Assembly (NCBI GenBank): GCA_004213555.1 | Contig: SHAP01000004.1 | Coordinates: forward strand, 159,254 to 223,253 | Length of the DNA: 64,000 nucleotides | Direction: 5' to 3' | Origin: Phycisphaeraceae bacterium | GTDB lineage: Bacteria; Planctomycetota; Phycisphaerae; Phycisphaerales; SM1A02 | Part shown: positions 56,034 to 64,000 of the stretch, one piece after another | Numbering within the stretch: position 1 is the first letter of the stretch | Layout of the letters: each line of letters starts with the position of its first letter | Program-made: the position numbers and the translations under genes | Notes under the pieces: model-generated | What the model saw: only the letters and a program-made list of their open reading frames with translations | What the model was told of the DNA's origin: nothing | The model's database searches: none

Positions 56034-58214
56034 TCAGCGGCGGGGGGGACGCTTTGTCTCGCGACCATCCTGCTTTTTCCGAGTATCACGGCGGCGCTCG
56101 TAGCGAGACATGGCTCGGGAATAGGCACGACTTTGATCTCCGGATCCTCCCGCATTGCCGCCTCCGCGTGGGCCGGCGGGCTTGGGCGGGGGATCTGAAT
56201 CGAGGTCCATGGTGTCCACCTTCTTGCGAATCCACCGGCTTTCCAAAATACCGATGGTGCTGGAAGTCACGATGTACAACGTGAGTCCCGATGGAGCGCC
56301 ATACAAGAACAGTGGGAAGGTGATCACCAGCATCCAGCGCATGATCTTCTGCATCTGCTCTTGTTCGGGGGTCTGGGTGCCCGTGGCGGGAGGCGTCATG
56401 TATTTCTGCTGCAGATAAAAGATCAGGCCCATCATCAATGGAAGCCCATTGATACCCGTCAGACGGAACAGCAGCACCTGCACTGGTTCGCTGAAGGTGG
56501 CGAACATGTGATCTTGGTCGGAAAGATCAGCCAAGAAGCCCCAAGCATCACCCGTCATCGATTGGAACATCCCAAAGAACGCGGGTTCGTGCCGCATCTC
56601 CACGGCCAAATACAAACCGGCATACAAGGCGATCCAAACAGGAGTCTGCAGGAACATGGGCAAACAGCCCAACATGTGCAAAGGGTTGACCCCCTTCTCA
56701 CGGAAGAGGCGTGCTTGCTCCTGCTGCAAGCGCTTTGCATCTCCGGCATAGCGCTTTTGCAAGGCGTCCATCTCCGGCTTGACCTTGGCCATGCGTCGGC
56801 TGAACCGTTGCATGTTAATTTGCGATCGGCGCACGATTGGGTGCAGCAGCAGACGAACCGTCACCACCAAGAAGACAATCGCCACCGCCCAATCGCCCAC
56901 AATGCCGTGCAGAGCTCCGAGGTACGAAAGCAGCAAACTGGCCAACCACTGGAAGGTGCAGAAGGTGCAAAATCCCCCCATGGAATACACCACAAGCCTG
57001 TCCAACTGAAGCCCCTGAACCGTGCTGGCCTCAAGCAATTGTGATCGGTCTTGCGGTCCGGCCCAAATACGGAATGAGGTGATTCGATTTTGGCCCGCCT
57101 CGAGACGGGTGGCTGAAGTGCGAGCGGTCACGAGAATTTGCTGTTCGTCTTCTCCACCATTGTTGGTTGCAATCGGTGTCACCCGAATGCGGCGGACTTG
57201 ATCTTCCAAACTCGGACGGGTTGCGGTTTCGGCGGGCATCATGGCCAGAGCGAAATACCGGTTTGTGGCGGCCAGCCAAGCGATGTTTGAACCTTGGTTG
57301 GGCATCCAAAAATCAGCAGCCTCGCCCCCCGCCAGACTTTCGCGCGATTTATCAATCGCCGACGGACGAACCACCCGAGCGCCAGCATCCAACACGCCGG
57401 CTCGCAAGGTCCGGCGATCCATGTACCGAGCGGCATCCACCCGAAGTTGACTTGGGGCAACTGTGTTGAGGACAACCTCCAGCGTCTGGTCACTCAAATT
57501 CTCGATGTCGGTTTCCACATCAAAGTGGTAACCATCCAGCGGGTAGAAAGAGCGGGTGATGCGAAGGACTGGGACTCGCGCATCCTTCGGACCAGCTTCA
57601 ATCGTGGCCACGGCGGTCACCACGCCTTGTTCGTCACGGGAGGATGACCAAGCAGGAATTTCACCCCACAACGGCACGGGAGATCCGTTCAGCTGCAGTT
57701 CAAAGACCGACAATTGCGGGAGAAGAATCTCGGTTGAAGGCAAGGGATACCGAATGGCCTCGGCCAACAAATAATGGGCCTCCTCAGGGAGGTCTTCACC
57801 TGCTTCGGCCGCTCTGAGATCACTTGCCTTCTCGTATTCATCGGAAAGTCGTATCTCCACGACCCCGCCGCCGCCGGCATCGAGGGTCACACGGGCGGTG
57901 CCTGAATCCTCCAGCGACCCAATCTGAAAGGCCGACTGCGCGTTGACGCCTGGTCGATACGCGGGTTTGACCAAGGATTCAACCGAGACCGCGGTGGCTG
58001 CCTCGAGGGTGTTGGTTGGAGCCGTCGGAGAGGAAGGCTCCACAGACTCTTGGACTGACGGCTCAACCGAACTGGGTTGGGCTTCAGAAACAGCCTCAAT
58101 CGGCGTGGGACCGGTTGGGGCTTTTTGTCCTCCAGCAATAAAAAGCGCCAACAAACTGGTGGCCACAGCAAGCACTGCCGCCGTTACAAGCTTTCTCCGG
58201 GTGGATTGTTCCAA
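56034..58214 (-). CDS. yidC: Membrane protein insertase YidC
   Basis: Inserts and folds inner-membrane proteins, alone or with SecYEG. N-terminal transmembrane helix VTAAVLAVATSLLALFIAGG, a large periplasmic domain with beta strands (about residues 85-410), then the Oxa1-type core LLSYLGALHGIVGDWAVAIV, HPIVRRSQINMQRFSRRMA, LGCLPMFLQTPVWIALYAGL, and the C-terminal TM pair. A Gly/Arg-rich tail ends the protein. The start is uncertain among TTG codons (58250, 58220, 58214); 58214 is chosen for an AAGGA 8 bases upstream. No rpmH-rnpA precedes it. Confidence 0.94.
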   Translation of the reverse strand: MEQSTRRKLVTAAVLAVATSLLALFIAGGQKAPTGPTPIEAVSEAQPSSVEPSVQESVEPSSPTAPTNTLEAATAVSVESLVKPAYRPGVNAQSAFQIGSLEDSGTARVTLDAGGGGVVEIRLSDEYEKASDLRAAEAGEDLPEEAHYLLAEAIRYPLPSTEILLPQLSVFELQLNGSPVPLWGEIPAWSSSRDEQGVVTAVATIEAGPKDARVPVLRITRSFYPLDGYHFDVETDIENLSDQTLEVVLNTVAPSQLRVDAARYMDRRTLRAGVLDAGARVVRPSAIDKSRESLAGGEAADFWMPNQGSNIAWLAATNRYFALAMMPAETATRPSLEDQVRRIRVTPIATNNGGEDEQQILVTARTSATRLEAGQNRITSFRIWAGPQDRSQLLEASTVQGLQLDRLVVYSMGGFCTFCTFQWLASLLLSYLGALHGIVGDWAVAIVFLVVTVRLLLHPIVRRSQINMQRFSRRMAKVKPEMDALQKRYAGDAKRLQQEQARLFREKGVNPLHMLGCLPMFLQTPVWIALYAGLYLAVEMRHEPAFFGMFQSMTGDAWGFLADLSDQDHMFATFSEPVQVLLFRLTGINGLPLMMGLIFYLQQKYMTPPATGTQTPEQEQMQKIMRWMLVITFPLFLYGAPSGLTLYIVTSSTIGILESRWIRKKVDTMDLDSDPPPKPAGPRGGGNAGGSGDQSRAYSRAMSRYERRRDTRKKQDGRETKRPPRR

Positions 58215-58216
58215 CG

Positions 58217-58993
58217 TCAACGTCCTTCGCGCAAGCGTTCGCCCAGCCAATCGGCGAGTTCGGGTTCCGCAATAATCTTGGCCGCTACAGCTTCGATGTC
58301 GTAGGGCTCTCGAATGAATTCGAGTGTGGTTTTGTCTTCACCTTCGCTGATTTCCAAGATGGCATACGACGCACGTGGGTCGCCATCACGGGGCTGACCG
58401 ACCGATCCAGGATTGAAAATCAATTGCTCATCGGTTGGAAGCGTCCACGGCCCTTCACCAAGCTCCTCGGGGGAATAGAACTCTGGCTCAGCGGTGAACA
58501 CTCCTGGGACATGCGTGTGCCCCTGCATGCCGTACCGAGGCACCCGAGCGAAGATTTGTTCAAACTTTCTGGTCCCAGATTGAACGTCCTCGGGGAACAA
58601 ATATTCGTTGATTGGCTTTCGGGGCGTGCCATGAACCGCCAAGAAGTCTCCTTCTTGCACGCGAACACGAAGCCTCCCCAGCAACTCCCAGCGGGCACGG
58701 CGTTGGTCAGCATCTGCAACCGCTTCCAGTTGCTTTCGGGTCCAGTAGGCCGCGCGTTCCGCCACTTCATTGAAATTGGTGGGTTCGTACAACGCGGCCA
58801 AATCGTGGTTCCCAAGCAAGCACCACTCGCAGCGTTCGGCCACCAAATCCACACACTCCACCGGGTTCGGTCCATAACCGAGGACATCCCCCAAACAGAC
58901 AATGCGATCCACCCCGCGCTGGTCGATGCTGGCGAGCGCCACTTGCAACGCTTCGAGGTTGCCATGGATATCACTGATGACTGCGGTTCGCAT
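58217..58993 (-). CDS. YfcE/MJ0936-type metallophosphoesterase
   Basis: A 258-residue calcineurin-like phosphodiesterase: AVISDIHGNLEALQVALA, CLGDVLGYGPNPVECVDL, LLGNHDLAAL, AVHGTPRKPINEYLF and MQGHTHVPGVF, all metal-site motifs of the family. The closing IFNPGSVGQPRDGDPRASY is typical of YfcE-like phosphodiesterases. The substrate is unknown, with small phosphodiesters likely. ATG 58993 is used; ATG 59017 would add eight residues. It directly precedes yidC with overlapping termini, in the place normally occupied by rnpA. Confidence 0.9.
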   Translation of the reverse strand: MRTAVISDIHGNLEALQVALASIDQRGVDRIVCLGDVLGYGPNPVECVDLVAERCEWCLLGNHDLAALYEPTNFNEVAERAAYWTRKQLEAVADADQRRARWELLGRLRVRVQEGDFLAVHGTPRKPINEYLFPEDVQSGTRKFEQIFARVPRYGMQGHTHVPGVFTAEPEFYSPEELGEGPWTLPTDEQLIFNPGSVGQPRDGDPRASYAILEISEGEDKTTLEFIREPYDIEAVAAKIIAEPELADWLGERLREGR

Positions 58994-59049
58994 GCGTAAG
59001 AACAGAGGATACCGCATGCCGGACGCCGTGGGTCCGCTAGTGTGGGAGC

Positions 59050-59334
59050 ATGACTGAAGATCAGACTTCCCACGAGGATCCAACGGTTTGCTTCTGCTAT
59101 CGGGTCTCAAGAGCCAAGTTGGCGGCGTTTTTGCGGAAGCAAAACCCAGTCGTGGCCAGCCAACTCTCTGAATGCGATGGTGCTGGTACGGGGTGTGGTT
59201 GGTGTCGCAAGCTTCTGGAGGACATGCATGCGAGCCATCTGGCGGGGGAAGATCCCGGCGAGAACGTCGATCAGCAGTCCAACGAGGCCGCTCGAAGAAC
59301 GTGGCGCTCGGCGCGGCGCTCGGAACCTTCCTGA
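59050..59334 (+). CDS. BFD-like [2Fe-2S] ferredoxin domain protein
   Basis: A 94-residue protein with CFCYRVSRAKLAAFLRKQNP and GAGTGCGWCRKLL, giving the CxC...CxxC cysteine set of bacterioferritin-associated ferredoxin. It probably binds a [2Fe-2S] cluster and donates electrons, perhaps to release iron from storage; no bacterioferritin gene is nearby. A charged C-terminal tail of about 30 residues follows the domain. It heads the ybeY-corC-tsaB run. Confidence 0.75.
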   Translation: MTEDQTSHEDPTVCFCYRVSRAKLAAFLRKQNPVVASQLSECDGAGTGCGWCRKLLEDMHASHLAGEDPGENVDQQSNEAARRTWRSARRSEPS

Positions 59335-59439
59335 AGTGTTGCCTTGGCCTCAATTGGGGGTATCCTTTTCTTGTGCGACGAATGCAGATTGGGCCCAGCG
59401 GTGGCACCAGCGTTTGTTGACCCCTTGGACGACTGCCTG

Positions 59440-59958
59440 ATGCACGCCGATTCCAGCGCTTCCGAAGGAAGCCAGACCGAGCCGGTCTCGACCGGCGACG
59501 AACCTCCTGAACCGTTCCTCCTGCAGACTCCAGCCGGGTTTGTTCCTGCGGACCAACAATGGCTTTCCAACCATCTTGGCCAACTTCTGGAGCACCTTCC
59601 CTGTGAAGTGGAGCAAGTCAACATCCGACTGCTCGATGACGCTGGGATGTCTGGGCTGCACCGCCGGTGGAAAGGGATTCCGGGGCCGACCGATGTGCTG
59701 AGCTGGTTTCATTCGCCCCGCGGTGCACCCATCGAAGCCGATTTGGCGATTGGCCTTGACGTGGCGGCCCGCGAAGCATCCCAACGGGGCCATTCGGTTC
59801 GGCAAGAGCTTCTGCTGTACATCCTTCATGGCATTCTGCACGGATGTGGATTCGATGACCTTGACCCTGAAGCGGCGGAACAAATGCATGGCGAGGAAGA
59901 CCGAATTCTTGCCTTGATAGGGGTTGAAGCCACCTACAAGCGGGAGGCTTCAGAATGA
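59440..59958 (+). CDS. ybeY: Endoribonuclease YbeY (third zinc ligand changed)
   Basis: YbeY is a metal-dependent endoribonuclease in 16S rRNA maturation and ribosome quality control. The core begins NIRLLDDAGMSGLHRRWKG; YbeY-specific PTDVLSWFHSPRG follows. The metal motif reads HGILHGCGFDDLDPE where the family has HGxLHxxGYDH, so the third histidine is aspartate. The start is uncertain: ATG 59440 is used, while TTG 59344 would add 32 residues. The stop overlaps the corC-like start (ATGA). Confidence 0.82.
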   Translation: MHADSSASEGSQTEPVSTGDEPPEPFLLQTPAGFVPADQQWLSNHLGQLLEHLPCEVEQVNIRLLDDAGMSGLHRRWKGIPGPTDVLSWFHSPRGAPIEADLAIGLDVAAREASQRGHSVRQELLLYILHGILHGCGFDDLDPEAAEQMHGEEDRILALIGVEATYKREASE

Positions 59959-61166
59959 GTCTTTATGACTTCTTTGGAGTCGGCCTCATCGTCTTGGGTC
60001 TTTGGCTGAGCGCCGTCGCCTCGGCGTTGGCGGAAGCCAGTCGCTCTGGAATCGAAGCGAGGACGTCGGTGAATCCCCAACGCCTTGAACAACTTCTGGA
60101 TGCGCGAGAACGAGCCCGATTGGCCGCCCGGGCCTTGGCCACCATGGGCTTGTTGGCGGGCGTTTTGTTGCTGGCCAGCAACCTTGATCTGACCCGAGGG
60201 ATTCTTTCCATGCTCTTGGGCATCGTGGCGGTGGTCGTGGCGGAGTCTTTTGCCCGCCATTCGCCCGAAGCAACAGCTGCTTCAGGCCTGCGCGCGGTTG
60301 CCATCGCCGATGCCGGATTGGTCGCACTTCGCCCCCTGATTCGAATTCTGGATGAGGCGGCTCGTCGGCTGACCGGCGCGAACCTGCGCACCGGTGAAGA
60401 TGAAGAAGAAGCGGAGTTCCGTCGGCACATTGAAGATTCACAACGCCGCGGGGGGCTGGACGAACGTGGGGCTTCGCTGGTTGAGAATGCGGTGGAATTT
60501 GGCTCTGCTGAGGTCCATGAAATCATGACCCCCCGGATCGAAATCGACGGCATCATGCTGACCGATGACCTGGCAGCATTGACCGAATCACTCCATGAGG
60601 TCCAGCACTCCCGAGTGCCGGTGTACCGCGAGAGTCTGGATGACATTGTTGGCGTGCTTTATGTCCGAGATTTGCTCCCCTATCTGGGGCCCCAGAGCAA
60701 ACCATTCAATCTGGAATCGCTTCTGCGTCAACCCCTCATTGTTCCCGAGACCATGCCGGTTGCCGATTTGCTCGCAGCCTTTCGAGACCAAGGCATTCGC
60801 TTCGCCGTGGTGGTTGATGAATACGGCGGGACGGCGGGAATTGCCTCCGCCGAAGACGTGTTGTCTGAGTTGGTTGGTGAACTGGAGACTCCTGAATCTG
60901 ATGGCATCGAGGTGTACGAGAACTTTCTTGAAGTTGAAGGTTGGGTCCACGTGGACGAACTCAATGATCGCTTCGAACTCGATATTCCAGAAGACGACGA
61001 CTACGAAACAGTGGCCGGTTATTTGTTGACCACACTGGGTCGAGTTCCCGATGCCCGTGAGTCCTACACCTGCGACGCTGGACGAACGTTCAACATCACC
61101 CACGCCACACCCACCACCATTGAGCGCATTCGAATTCTTCGACATCCCGCCGAGCAGGACCCATGA
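59955..61166 (+). CDS. CorC/HlyC (CNNM-type) hemolysin-like membrane protein
   Basis: A 403-residue protein: an N-terminal DUF21-like membrane region with three to four helices (about 1-105), CBS domain pair with HEIMTPRIEIDGIMLTDDLA, HSRVPVYRESLDDIVGVLY, FRDQGIRFAVVVDEYGGTAG, and a C-terminal CorC_HlyC domain (VEGWVHVDELNDRFELDIPE). Family members influence magnesium/cobalt transport or antiport. The CBS pair suggests regulation by adenine nucleotides. It is coupled to ybeY and tsaB by ATGA overlaps. Confidence 0.91.
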   Translation: MSLYDFFGVGLIVLGLWLSAVASALAEASRSGIEARTSVNPQRLEQLLDARERARLAARALATMGLLAGVLLLASNLDLTRGILSMLLGIVAVVVAESFARHSPEATAASGLRAVAIADAGLVALRPLIRILDEAARRLTGANLRTGEDEEEAEFRRHIEDSQRRGGLDERGASLVENAVEFGSAEVHEIMTPRIEIDGIMLTDDLAALTESLHEVQHSRVPVYRESLDDIVGVLYVRDLLPYLGPQSKPFNLESLLRQPLIVPETMPVADLLAAFRDQGIRFAVVVDEYGGTAGIASAEDVLSELVGELETPESDGIEVYENFLEVEGWVHVDELNDRFELDIPEDDDYETVAGYLLTTLGRVPDARESYTCDAGRTFNITHATPTTIERIRILRHPAEQDP

Positions 61167-61819
61167 AGCTCGCGCTTGAATTTTCCCAGCGCGAGGCCAC
61201 CATCGCCGCATCTCTTGAAGGAAAAGTGGCCGTCCGATCGGTAAGCATGGGGGGACGGCAAGAACACGATGATCTGTGGCCCATGATCCAAGAAGCCACA
61301 GAAGAGATCGGCGGCGAGCCATCCTTCCTCAACGATGTGGTTGTGAACGCGGGCCCCGGGGGGTTCACTGGCGTACGCACCGCCATTGCGACCGCGGCCA
61401 TGCTGGGGCGATTGGGATCACAAGTTTTGGCGTTGCCTGCCCATTTGGCGGTGGCAGAGGCATCGCTCGAGAACGGCGACCCCGACACCAGCATTGTGTT
61501 GGCCGTCAAGAACCAGCGGGCATGGATCGGCACCGTGCGTTGGCAAGATGGCCTCTGGACCACCTTGGTCTCGCCGCAGGACGAGGACCTCGATGCCTTT
61601 TTCGCAAAACACAATCCAGCCCGAGTGGTGGCGGATGAGAATCTTCCAGAAAGGTTTCAAAGCGTTTGCGAAATCATCCCATTGCGGACCAGTGCCCACG
61701 CATTGCTCCAACGCCTGGCAAAAGACCCTTCTCGAACTCCGCTTGACGAACTTCGACCCATTTATCCACGAGTGCCAGAAGCGGTGCGCGTCTGGGAAGA
61801 GAGGCACGCTGGGCCTTAA
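61163..61819 (+). CDS. tsaB: tRNA t6A biosynthesis protein TsaB
   Basis: Partner of TsaD in threonylcarbamoyladenosine formation at tRNA A37. ASKHA-type signature VVVNAGPGGFTGVRTAIATA near residue 62; then LALPAHLAVAEA and IVLAVKNQRAWIGTVRW. There is no RimI fusion. The start overlaps corC (ATGA); the stop touches the convergent haloperoxidase stop with no base between. TsaD, TsaC and TsaE are not in this window. Confidence 0.87.
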   Translation: MKLALEFSQREATIAASLEGKVAVRSVSMGGRQEHDDLWPMIQEATEEIGGEPSFLNDVVVNAGPGGFTGVRTAIATAAMLGRLGSQVLALPAHLAVAEASLENGDPDTSIVLAVKNQRAWIGTVRWQDGLWTTLVSPQDEDLDAFFAKHNPARVVADENLPERFQSVCEIIPLRTSAHALLQRLAKDPSRTPLDELRPIYPRVPEAVRVWEERHAGP

Positions 61820-63886
61820 TCAGCAGTCGTTGTCCCAAGAGGAGAGCACAATCTGCAAGTCAGAGAAGCCGGTTTCTCCGTCATCGTTGAGGTCGCCGCC
61901 ATCTGACAAACCCCAAGCAGAGAGCACCACCTGCAAATCCGAGAAGTTGACTTCGTTATCACCGTTGAGATCTCCGAGACACCCCTCGAATCCATCAAAG
62001 TGTTGCTTGGCGAGATCATACGCCTGAGGTCCAATCACCAAGCCCATCAGTCGACCAGGGAGATCATCCGCAATGGGGTGAATGCCGCCCCAAATACGGC
62101 TTAGCGAACACTGGTCGCTCGCGTCGCGGTAACTGACCCACTGCAGTGTGACGTCGGTTGAAGGTCCTCTTTCGAAGACCAAGAAGTTGTTCCGAGGCGC
62201 GACATACTCTCCCACCCCACCTGGGAAGTACGGACTTCCGGTCAACAACGTCAACAGTTCAGCCGCGGCACGGCTGTACGTGGAGTGGCCCGAGACGTAA
62301 CCCGCAAAGTTTGGGGTCACAAATGATGGTCGTTGGTACGGCCACCAGTTCTGGGCCAAAATCCAATCGCAACCTGCTGTATCGCTGGTTGGGTCATTGA
62401 TGAAATCTGGACCGCGCCAAGCAAATGCAGCCATCTTGCCAATATTTTCATTTGAAGGGCCGGCCAAATGTTCATGTCGCTCCCCAGGCTGAACAGTGTC
62501 CAAGGAGATCAACTCGATATACCTTGGAATTAATTGCAAACCTCGCGGATCGTAACTGGGGAGCGACGGATCAGTGCGTTGACCGTTCTGGGCCATCCAT
62601 CGGACCACAGACACCGGTCTGACATAGTCGTAGTACCCCTTGACGCCCCAAGCGGTGATTGCCACGTCGTGCATGCAGCCACCCAGAGCAAAGTAGGCTT
62701 TGACATCAAACTCCAGTTCGTCGAGGACTGGCCCCTGCCCACCCATCTTTCTCACAAACGAAGGGTGATCCATCACATCGTTGAGCAAGGTGAACCAGTG
62801 CCCGGGAGGGGTTTCTGAATCGGGTCCATCGGCCCAGAATTCAGCCAGCACCCGCCCATAGTCGCCGCGCGGCACCATTTGAACTGGGAATGCTTCGCCG
62901 GTCACCGGATTCACGCTGTACCCCTGGCTGTCGTCCCCACCATTCAGGACGTCGTAAAAGTCAATGAAATCAGCAGGGTCGGTGGGAAGCGTGGCGTTCC
63001 CGATGCTGTTGGGACTGATGTCCCAATCCACTTGGTCGGTGTGATCCAAATGAGAGGACCAAATCAATACTTGCTCGAAACCCTCAAGGTACTCAAGTTC
63101 ACGGTCACCGCCCAAGAGTGGGGGGGCACCAGGATCGAGATAAACGGGCCAGTCCACACCATCGCGTTCGTAAACGGTACGTTGATCGGGTTGAAGCGAG
63201 AAAGGCACCACCGCACCCCATTCGGGTGAGAGAAATGGAGGAATACCACCTTCAATCACGTTGCCCGACTGGTCGACAAATTCTTCAAAGCCCAAAGGTT
63301 GCCAGCGGTTGGGGAACACCAAATCTGGGTTGCCCGGTTCATCTGGATACAACGCAGGATTGATGGGCTCGTACTCCAAGTTTTCATAGTCGTTGACTTC
63401 GTTGGAGCTGTCGGCCAACCCGAATTGGATGTATGCCTCGGCGATTCGGTTGCCGATGGCAGCGGGGCTGTTGCCAAGCAACGTGTCGTTGGTTGGATCA
63501 AGACCCAACGAAAACATCAAGTTCTCGTAAGCCGGCAACATCGTGTCGGCCCCAGGAGACTGGGCAAAGCGATGGGTCAGCAAGCCAAAGACCGCGTGGG
63601 AGATTGCGGTCTCTCGCGAAGCTTCAATATTTCCGGTGGGAATGACTGACTCATTAAAGAGCCAAGGGGCCGGACCATCTTCGAAGCAGCTCCAAGCATC
63701 CCACATGGCGGCTGAGGTATGAAAAAGATTCCGGGCGTGCACGGTTGGCCGGGCAAAATCATTGCGAATGGACTCGAGAAGCAACTCATTCCACCGACGG
63801 GCCACACTCTCGTTGGCGGAGACTGTGGCGGGAGCGGCTAAAGCAAGCGAACAAAAAGCAAAACGGATCCAATTCATGCTGAACAT
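61820..63886 (-). CDS. Vanadium-dependent haloperoxidase-like (PAP2) protein with dockerin-like tail
   Basis: Exported 688-residue protein. Signal peptide ends CSLALAAPATVSA; early region RRWNELLLESIRNDFARPTV fits the vanadium chloroperoxidase/PAP2 family. The active-site elements appear late: SGHSTYSRAAAELL and GGIHPIADD (GHS and H...D), with an Arg nearby in QRPSFVTPNF. Two C-terminal EF-hand/dockerin-like units (DLNGDNEVNFSDLQVVL, DLNDDGETGFSDLQIVL) mark likely surface or extracellular anchoring. ATG 63886 has GGAGA 5 bases upstream. It may oxidise halides or act as a phosphatase; substrate not deducible. Confidence 0.86.
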   Translation of the reverse strand: MFSMNWIRFAFCSLALAAPATVSANESVARRWNELLLESIRNDFARPTVHARNLFHTSAAMWDAWSCFEDGPAPWLFNESVIPTGNIEASRETAISHAVFGLLTHRFAQSPGADTMLPAYENLMFSLGLDPTNDTLLGNSPAAIGNRIAEAYIQFGLADSSNEVNDYENLEYEPINPALYPDEPGNPDLVFPNRWQPLGFEEFVDQSGNVIEGGIPPFLSPEWGAVVPFSLQPDQRTVYERDGVDWPVYLDPGAPPLLGGDRELEYLEGFEQVLIWSSHLDHTDQVDWDISPNSIGNATLPTDPADFIDFYDVLNGGDDSQGYSVNPVTGEAFPVQMVPRGDYGRVLAEFWADGPDSETPPGHWFTLLNDVMDHPSFVRKMGGQGPVLDELEFDVKAYFALGGCMHDVAITAWGVKGYYDYVRPVSVVRWMAQNGQRTDPSLPSYDPRGLQLIPRYIELISLDTVQPGERHEHLAGPSNENIGKMAAFAWRGPDFINDPTSDTAGCDWILAQNWWPYQRPSFVTPNFAGYVSGHSTYSRAAAELLTLLTGSPYFPGGVGEYVAPRNNFLVFERGPSTDVTLQWVSYRDASDQCSLSRIWGGIHPIADDLPGRLMGLVIGPQAYDLAKQHFDGFEGCLGDLNGDNEVNFSDLQVVLSAWGLSDGGDLNDDGETGFSDLQIVLSSWDNDC

Positions 63887-64000
63887 GATTTCTCCAATGC
63901 AGAGCAACAGTACATCATGACACCAAATCGGCCATTTTCACAGTCAAATCGAAGCGATAACGGACGAATCGCCCGAAAAAAGGGCGGCCTGATGGGCCGA

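Noticed and set aside
60946..60955. CCACGTGG in the corC-like gene, resembling a parS core
   Set aside because: Flanks match parS in only about 12 of 16 positions and it codes for conserved residues.
61761..61770. TTTATCCACG in tsaB, resembling a DnaA box
   Set aside because: Single isolated match inside a coding sequence with no AT-rich unwinding element or further boxes.

Overview
The window looks like a chromosomal segment of a planctomycete of the Phycisphaerae type. This is inferred from C-terminal dockerin-like tails on three secreted proteins (pattern DLDGDGDVGFADVVRVLSSWG), a wealth of unusual secreted proteins, a HARE-HTH protein, flagellar genes and moderate GC. The taxonomic call is inference; no 16S gene is present. 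Gene density is high and most neighbouring same-strand genes overlap by ATGA or GTGA. No insertion sequences, prophage or CRISPR were seen.

Layout. 0-7.7 kb: MscS channel, a purple-acid-phosphatase-like metallophosphoesterase, an AmpG-like MFS transporter, a formylglycine sulfatase, and an LpoB-like lipoprotein coupled to a COG3014-like protein. 7.7-14 kb: an AddA/AddB helicase-nuclease pair. 14-24 kb: a beta-propeller/di-haem protein, an AIM24 protein, a small secreted protein with KGNDFSN repeats, an M1 peptidase, two secreted helical proteins of unknown function, an RluA-type pseudouridine synthase and tRNA-Leu. 24-29 kb: a GldA/F/G-type ABC exporter with a DUF4340 protein, then TerC. 29-37 kb: a DUF5916 outer-membrane protein and the translation/secretion block tRNA-Thr, tuf, rpmG, tRNA-Trp, secE, nusG, read from a clear sigma70-type promoter, followed by a pseudopilin and rho. 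37-47 kb: coaE and cysS, abutting a polysaccharide cluster (three left-handed-helix acyltransferase domains, one fused to a GT2; polysaccharide deacetylase; sugar formyltransferase; GT4; GDP-fucose synthase; divergent gmd). 47-50 kb: fliS and the very large fliD. 50-58 kb: a HARE-HTH protein, parB with two parS sites, a MalK-type ABC ATPase, a DUF721/DciA-like protein, YbgC thioesterase, mnmE and yidC. This resembles an origin-flanking neighbourhood, but it lacks parA, mnmG, rsmG and rnpA. 58-64 kb: YfcE-like phosphodiesterase, BFD-like ferredoxin, ybeY, CorC/HlyC, tsaB and a vanadium-haloperoxidase-like protein with a dockerin-like tail.

Most genes are housekeeping or cell-envelope genes. 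The parts most worth a second look are the parB/parS/HARE-HTH region, the KGNDFSN repeat protein, the GT2-acyltransferase fusion, and lineage-specific changes at conserved motifs of MnmE, YbeY and AddB.
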